The notes beneath the pieces were generated by a model. The model ran no database searches. It was not told where the DNA came from and saw only the letters and a list, made by a program, of their open reading frames with translations. From JAABQT01 sp035459025 (GTDB taxonomy: Bacteria; Pseudomonadota; Gammaproteobacteria; Burkholderiales; SG8-39): a stretch of 64,000 bases of DNA. Position numbers and translations under genes: made by a program. Each line of letters opens with the position of its first letter. The stretch's first letter is position 1. The stretch is taken from positions 1 to 64,000 of the forward strand of contig DATHYT010000063.1 of the NCBI GenBank assembly GCA_035459025.1, written 5' to 3'. Positions 59,750 through 64,000 of the stretch are shown piece after piece.

Positions 59750-61254
59750 AGCTTGAACTCCCGGAGGGCCTGCTCGCGCAGGCGGTTCTTCTGCACCTTG
59801 CCGCTCGCAGTCATGCCGATCGCTTCGAAGCTGCGGACGATGCGCAGGTAGCGCGGCACGCGAAAGTTCGCGCAGCGCTCGCGGACCCAGGCGAGGAGCG
59901 CATCCTCGGTCAGCTTGTGTCCCGCCTTCAGCGAGACGTAGGCGCAGGGGACTTCGCCGAGCCGCGCGTCGGGCACGCCGACCACCTGCGCGCTCTGCAC
60001 CGCGGGGTGCCCGAGCAGCACCTCCTCCACCTCCGCCGGCGCGACGTTCTCGCCGCCGACCCGGAACACGTCCTTCAGCCGCCCGAGCATGCGCAGCCGG
60101 CCGCCCGCGTGCAGCTCGCCGAGGTCGCCCGTGCGCAGCCAGCCGTCCTCGGTGAAGGCCTGCGCGGTTGCTTCCGGGTCGTTGTAGTAGCCGCGCATCA
60201 CGCTCCAGCCGCGCACCTGGATCTCGCCGTCCAGCGTGCGCAGCTGCAGCTCGGGCAGCGGCGTGGCGAGGCCCTGCACGCGCAGCGCCTCGGCGTCGCG
60301 CCAGTCGCTCATGACCACGTTGGGCGAGGCTTCCGACAGGCCGTAGGCGGCGCAGATGCGCTTCGCGCCAAGCTCGCGGATGATCCGCTGCAGGGTCTGC
60401 GGCCCGGCCGCGGCCCAGCCGCCGCGCAAGACGAGCCTGCGCCTGGGGAAATCGGCGTGCCCCATCAGCAGCTGGAAGATCGTGTCGTTGCCGGAGGTGA
60501 GCGTGCAGCGCTCCGCTTCCATCATGGCGAGCGCCGCACCCGCCTCGAAGGTCGGCAGCGTCACGAGGCATGCGCCGTGCACGAGGCACATCAGGGCCGA
60601 GAGCGTCGAGCCGCCGACGTGGAACAACGGACGGCAGTTGAAGTAGCGGTCTTCGGCCTTCACGCCGATGCGCTCGCCCGCGGCCCAGGCGTTCCTCAGC
60701 ATGTTGTCGTGCGTGAGCATCACGCCCTTCGGGTAGGCGGTGGTGCCCGAGGTGAACTGGATCAGGAGCAAGTCGTCGGGCCGCACGTCCCAGGCGATCT
60801 TCTGCCCGTGATCGAGCGCGGCGAACCCGCGCCACGAATCCTCCCCCAGCAGCACCTTGTGCTCGAGCAGCGGCAGCCGCGGCGCGATCTCGCGCAGCAT
60901 CGCGGCGTAGTCGTTGCCGCGGAACCCGGGTGCCGCGAAGATCGCGCGGCAGTCGGCCTGCTTCAGGCAGAACTCGAGCTCGGCGGCCTTGAAGCGCGTA
61001 TTCACCGGCACCGTGACCACGCCGAGGAGCGCCGCGCCGTAGAAGAGCGCAAGCCAGTGCTGGTCGTTGCCCATCAGGATCGCGGCGTGGTCGCCCTTGC
61101 GCAGGCCCAGGCCGTGCATGGCGCGCGCCACGCTGTGCGCGGCGGCGTGCAGCGCGCCGTAGTCCAGTCGCCGGGTCGGCGTGACGAGCGCCTCGGCGCG
61201 CGGCGGCTGCAGCGCGAGGAACTCGCCCAGCACGCGCGGCGCCCAGCCGCTCAT
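59746..61254 (-). CDS. AMP-dependent acyl-CoA synthetase
   Basis: A 502-residue ANL ligase. P-loop IQFTSGTTAYPKGVM, A5 CAAYGLSEASPNVV, GWLRTGDLGELHAGGRLRMLGRLKDVFRVGGENV (about residues 375-408) and the catalytic Lys in TASGKVQKNRL. It overlaps the enoyl-CoA hydratase gene (ATGA) and the dehydrogenase gene, so it likely feeds the same beta-oxidation-like route. The acyl substrate is unknown; small aliphatic or alicyclic acids are possible. Confidence 0.9.
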   Translation of the reverse strand: MSGWAPRVLGEFLALQPPRAEALVTPTRRLDYGALHAAAHSVARAMHGLGLRKGDHAAILMGNDQHWLALFYGAALLGVVTVPVNTRFKAAELEFCLKQADCRAIFAAPGFRGNDYAAMLREIAPRLPLLEHKVLLGEDSWRGFAALDHGQKIAWDVRPDDLLLIQFTSGTTAYPKGVMLTHDNMLRNAWAAGERIGVKAEDRYFNCRPLFHVGGSTLSALMCLVHGACLVTLPTFEAGAALAMMEAERCTLTSGNDTIFQLLMGHADFPRRRLVLRGGWAAAGPQTLQRIIRELGAKRICAAYGLSEASPNVVMSDWRDAEALRVQGLATPLPELQLRTLDGEIQVRGWSVMRGYYNDPEATAQAFTEDGWLRTGDLGELHAGGRLRMLGRLKDVFRVGGENVAPAEVEEVLLGHPAVQSAQVVGVPDARLGEVPCAYVSLKAGHKLTEDALLAWVRERCANFRVPRYLRIVRSFEAIGMTASGKVQKNRLREQALREFKL

Positions 61255-61964
61255 GCCCTGCCCATCCAGTCGCCGGCGGCGAGCTGCGCCTCGATCGCCG
61301 CGAGCTCGGTCTCGAGCGCGCCCTTCGGGTCGAGCTCGACGCCGCGGTCGATGGCGCGCTTGGCGAGCGCGAGGGTCCGCGCCGGGGCCTCGCGGATCGT
61401 CTTCGCGATCTCGGCGAGCGCGGACTCGAGCCGGTCCGCGGGCACCAGGCGCGCCACCAGGCCGTGGCGCTCGGCTTCGTCCGCGGAGAGCGTGCGCCCG
61501 GTGAACATCAGGTCCTTGGCGAGGCGCTTTCCGAGGACGCGCGGCAGGCGCTGCGTCGCGCCGACCGTGCCGCGAATTGCCTCCGGGATGCGGAACGAAG
61601 CCTGCGGCGTGGCGACGATGAAGTCGCAGGCCGCCGCGATCTCGCAGCCCGAGCCCACGGCCGCGCCTTCGACCACGGCGATCGCCGGCATCGGCAGCGA
61701 TTCGAGCGCCGCGTAAGCAGCGAAGGCCTTCATGCGCCGCTCGCGCACCTGCGCCGCGGACATGCCCTGGCGCTCCTTCAAATCGGCGCCGGCGCAGAAC
61801 ACCGGCCCCCTGCCCCGCACGAAGACGAGCCGCACGGCGTCGTCCAGCCCCTGCGCCGCAGCCATCAGCGCATCGCACATCGCGAGGTTGAGCGCGTTGC
61901 GGGCCTCGGGCCGATTCAGCGTGAGGATCGCCACGCCGTCGCGCCGCTCGACGAGGACCGTCAT
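61251..61964 (-). CDS. Enoyl-CoA hydratase/isomerase
   Basis: A 237-residue crotonase. The oxyanion-hole segments are FCAGADLKER and VEGAAVGSGCEIAAACDF; SFRIPEAIRGTVGATQRLPR supplies a candidate catalytic Glu. It is slightly shorter than typical (about 255-260). It would hydrate the 2-enoyl-CoA formed by the dehydrogenase downstream, or isomerise a related compound. It overlaps the CoA-transferase gene stop and the ligase gene start. Confidence 0.9.
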   Translation of the reverse strand: MTVLVERRDGVAILTLNRPEARNALNLAMCDALMAAAQGLDDAVRLVFVRGRGPVFCAGADLKERQGMSAAQVRERRMKAFAAYAALESLPMPAIAVVEGAAVGSGCEIAAACDFIVATPQASFRIPEAIRGTVGATQRLPRVLGKRLAKDLMFTGRTLSADEAERHGLVARLVPADRLESALAEIAKTIREAPARTLALAKRAIDRGVELDPKGALETELAAIEAQLAAGDWMGRA

Positions 61965-63136
61965 ATCGCTTTCGCCTTGCGCAGCTCGTCGATGCGCGCG
62001 TCGCTGTAGCCGAGACGCTCCTTGAGGATCGCCTCGGTGTGCTCGCCGAGCGCCGGCGGGGGTCCGATCTGCGGATCGTCCCAGCCGAGGAACTTGTAGG
62101 GCAGCGCCAGCGCCTTGAATTCGCCCACGCCCGGATAGTCGAAGCTGCCGACGAGCTGGCGCGCGCGCACGTGCGGATCGGCGAGCACCTCGGCGACGTC
62201 GTTCACCGGCCCCACCGGCACGTCGGCGGCGTCGAGACTGGCGATCAGCTCCGCGCGCGTCAGCTTCGCGACCGCGGCGCCCATCGCCGCCATCACCTCG
62301 TCGCGGCGCGCGACGCGCGCGGCGTTGGTGCCGTAAATGGCGACCGTCCCCATTTGCAGCGCCTCGCAGAGCTTGGGCCAGTGCTGGTCGCTGGCGGTGA
62401 TGTGGGCGTACTTGCCGTCCTTGCAGCGAAACGTCGCCGAGGGCACGCGCCCCGGGTGCTCGGTGCCGAGGCGCGGCGGGACTTCACCGAGCGCGAAGTA
62501 GCGCGCGGCGGCGAGCGTCAGCAGGCTCACCTGCCCATCGAGCATCGAGAAATCGACGTATGCGCCACGGCCGGTCCGCTCGCGCCCGGCGAGCGCGGCG
62601 AGCATCGCGATCGCCACCCACAGGCCCGAGGTGAGGTCGGCCAGCGGCAGTCCCGGCTTCACGGGGCCGCCGCCCTTCTCCCCCGTGAGGCTCATCAGCC
62701 CGCCCATCGCCTGGAACACGGTGTCGTAACCCTTCTTCTGCGCGTAGGGCCCGCTCTGCCCGAAGCCCGTGCAGGAGACGTAGACGAGCTTCGGGTTGAG
62801 CGAGGACAGCGCCGGGTAGTCGAGTCCCTGGCGTGCGAGCGTGCCGACCGGGAAGTTCTCCACCAGGGCGTCGGCCTGCCGCGCGAGCTCGCGGATGATG
62901 CGGCGCCCGCCGTCGCTTCTCAGGTTGACCGTGATCGAGGCCTTGGCGCGGTTGCAGGCGAAGTAGTAGGCGCTGTCCTTTGCGAGCTGCGGCTCGAAGC
63001 CGCGCGTCTCGTCGCCCGCGCCGGGTTGCTCCACCTTGATCACCGTGGCGCCGAGCTCGGCGAGGATCATGCTCGCGAACGGGCACGCCAGCACGCGCGA
63101 GAGGTCCAGGATCGTCAGGTGCTCGAGCGGCTTCAT
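61961..63136 (-). CDS. CaiB/BaiF (class III) CoA-transferase
   Basis: A 391-residue CoA-transferase. LDLSRVLACPFASMILAELGATVIKVEQPG opens the Rossmann part (about residues 10-39); the catalytic aspartate is Asp167 in LPLADLTSGLW; FSMLDGQVSLL and VPVGPVNDVAEVLADPHV follow. It moves CoA between acids, for example from succinyl-CoA to the pathway substrate, an alternative to the ATP-using ligase in the same operon. It is first of the four overlapping genes here and starts 2 bases after the EamA transporter stop. Confidence 0.92.
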   Translation of the reverse strand: MKPLEHLTILDLSRVLACPFASMILAELGATVIKVEQPGAGDETRGFEPQLAKDSAYYFACNRAKASITVNLRSDGGRRIIRELARQADALVENFPVGTLARQGLDYPALSSLNPKLVYVSCTGFGQSGPYAQKKGYDTVFQAMGGLMSLTGEKGGGPVKPGLPLADLTSGLWVAIAMLAALAGRERTGRGAYVDFSMLDGQVSLLTLAAARYFALGEVPPRLGTEHPGRVPSATFRCKDGKYAHITASDQHWPKLCEALQMGTVAIYGTNAARVARRDEVMAAMGAAVAKLTRAELIASLDAADVPVGPVNDVAEVLADPHVRARQLVGSFDYPGVGEFKALALPYKFLGWDDPQIGPPPALGEHTEAILKERLGYSDARIDELRKAKAI

Positions 63137-63137
63137 C

Positions 63138-64000
63138 TCACCTGAACGCCAGGGCTGCGATGCCGACGAGCACCAGCGCCGCGCCGCTCACGGTGCGCCC
63201 GGTGAGCTCCTCGCGGTTCTTGAGTATCCAGACGCTGACCGGGAAGATGACGAGCGGCGTCGTGTGCACCACCAGCACCGCGAGCGCGATCTCGATCTGC
63301 GTCATGGCGAGCGCGATGAAGATCGAACCGAGCGAGGTGAGCACGCCGCACCCGGTGTAGAGCAGGAGCGCCGTGCGGTCCGCGGCGCGCAGTTGCGCTG
63401 CGACTCTGCCCCACTGGTGCGTCACCACGACCTGGCAGGCCAGTGCCGCGACCGACGCGATCACCGTGCCGAGCGCTGCCTCGCTCCACTCGCGCATCGC
63501 GAGGCCGCGCAGCACGTTGCCGAAGCCGAAGCCCGCCACCGTCAGCAGCCCGGCGAGGAAGCCCTTGCGCAACACCTCCGGCGCGAGCGCGTGCAGCGAG
63601 CCGGTGCGCGGCTGCGTCAGCCACAGCCCGATCCACACCAGCACCATGAGCGCCAGCTCATACGGGCCGAGCAGCTCGCCCGCGAGCAGCCACGCCGCGA
63701 CCAGCGCGAAGGCCGGCGCGGTCGAATGGAACACACTCGCGCGCGAGGGCCCGAGCAGCTTCACCGTGTCGAAGAGAAAGCGCCGGCCGAGGAACGTGCC
63801 GATCACCCCGCCGATGGCGAACAGGCCCGCGCCTTTCCAGCTCCAGCCGTAGGGCGCCGCACGCACCCCCAGCTCCACGGCGAAGAGCAGCGCCGGAAAC
63901 ACGATGTTGGTCGCCAGCACGATGAAGAAACCCGCCTCCACCGGCATCCTCGCCACAGCGAAGCGCGTGACGACGATGTTGGTGGCGAAGGCGAGCATCG
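63138..64000 (-). CDS. EamA/DMT superfamily transporter (partial, 5' end beyond right edge)
   Basis: The frame is open to the window edge; 286 residues are visible from 63998, and a typical EamA protein begins about 5-15 residues earlier, so the true start is probably outside. Two EamA units of five helices are seen: the first from LAFATNIVVTRFAVARMP, with RRFLFDTVKLLGPSRASVFHSTAPAFALVAAWLL (about 75-108), the second from VLRKGFLAGLLTVAGFG to VSGAALVLVGIAALAFR. It is a drug/metabolite-type inner-membrane carrier placed directly before the CoA-transferase operon. Confidence 0.85.
   Translation of the reverse strand, partial: MLAFATNIVVTRFAVARMPVEAGFFIVLATNIVFPALLFAVELGVRAAPYGWSWKGAGLFAIGGVIGTFLGRRFLFDTVKLLGPSRASVFHSTAPAFALVAAWLLAGELLGPYELALMVLVWIGLWLTQPRTGSLHALAPEVLRKGFLAGLLTVAGFGFGNVLRGLAMREWSEAALGTVIASVAALACQVVVTHQWGRVAAQLRAADRTALLLYTGCGVLTSLGSIFIALAMTQIEIALAVLVVHTTPLVIFPVSVWILKNREELTGRTVSGAALVLVGIAALAFR

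Overview
The window looks like the chromosome of a GC-rich betaproteobacterium, probably Burkholderiales-like and free-living in soil or sediment. This is inferred from base composition, from clear mutS, tatD, fdxA, rtcB, pobA, hslO and mgtE orthologues, and from a dense load of CoA-ligase, amidohydrolase and branched-chain-type ABC transport genes. No rRNA, tRNA, CRISPR array, prophage or complete insertion sequence was recognised. Genes are packed into short operons, very often joined by 4-base stop/start overlaps (ATGA, GTGA) or 1-base overlaps.

Layout. 1-6839: the 5' end of a beta-propeller lipoprotein gene running off the left edge, a 0.5-kb gap, then methyltransferase, mutS, tatD and an acyl-CoA ligase, meeting a BamE-like lipoprotein head-on. 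6836-8832: a ferredoxin / two-subunit aconitase X / lipoprotein operon. 8878-12253: a Tat-exported intradiol dioxygenase, RtcB, a 4-hydroxybenzoyl-CoA-type thioesterase and 4-hydroxybenzoate 3-monooxygenase (pobA). 12335-20245: an outer-membrane protein, an amidohydrolase coupled to a feruloyl-CoA-synthase-like ligase, and a complete five-gene ABC importer. 20255-21073: an Hsp33 homologue that has lost two of its four zinc cysteines. 21074-28938: a minus-strand block with a second five-gene ABC importer, an acetamidase/formamidase, a three-piece nitrile hydratase/thiocyanate hydrolase-like enzyme and an Old Yellow Enzyme. 28978-36045: an orphan xanthine-dehydrogenase-type molybdenum subunit, SDRs, a beta-keto acid cleavage enzyme, a PDC-lactonase-like amidohydrolase, a retropepsin-like protein and an aldo/keto reductase. 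36055-40356: hemerythrin-like protein, SDR, tricarballylate-dehydrogenase-like flavoprotein, DUF3237 protein and a methyltransferase.

40391-42219 is the clearest accessory region. The first 30 codons of a phytanoyl-CoA dioxygenase-like gene are cut off, and what follows reads as integron gene cassettes (GFA, GYD and perhaps a GDT1-type transporter) separated by two attC-like sites, with no integrase in view. At 42239-48232 a divergent thiamine-diphosphate-enzyme/VOC pair appears to have been duplicated and then reciprocally reduced: one copy keeps the first gene, the other keeps the second, and both lost partners survive as tiny end-to-end stubs around a TPR membrane-protein gene. 48234-53052 is bracketed by two copies of a palindromic repeat. 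53066-64000 holds maleylacetate reductase, an MFS carrier, MgtE, an SLC13 carrier and an acyl-CoA dehydrogenase / ligase / enoyl-CoA hydratase / CoA-transferase operon, ending in an EamA transporter cut by the right edge.

Functionally the window is dominated by uptake and CoA activation of aromatic and small organic acids, nitriles or amides. Several genes carry a TANNNT-like -10 box exactly 6 bases before the start codon, suggesting that leaderless mRNAs are common here.
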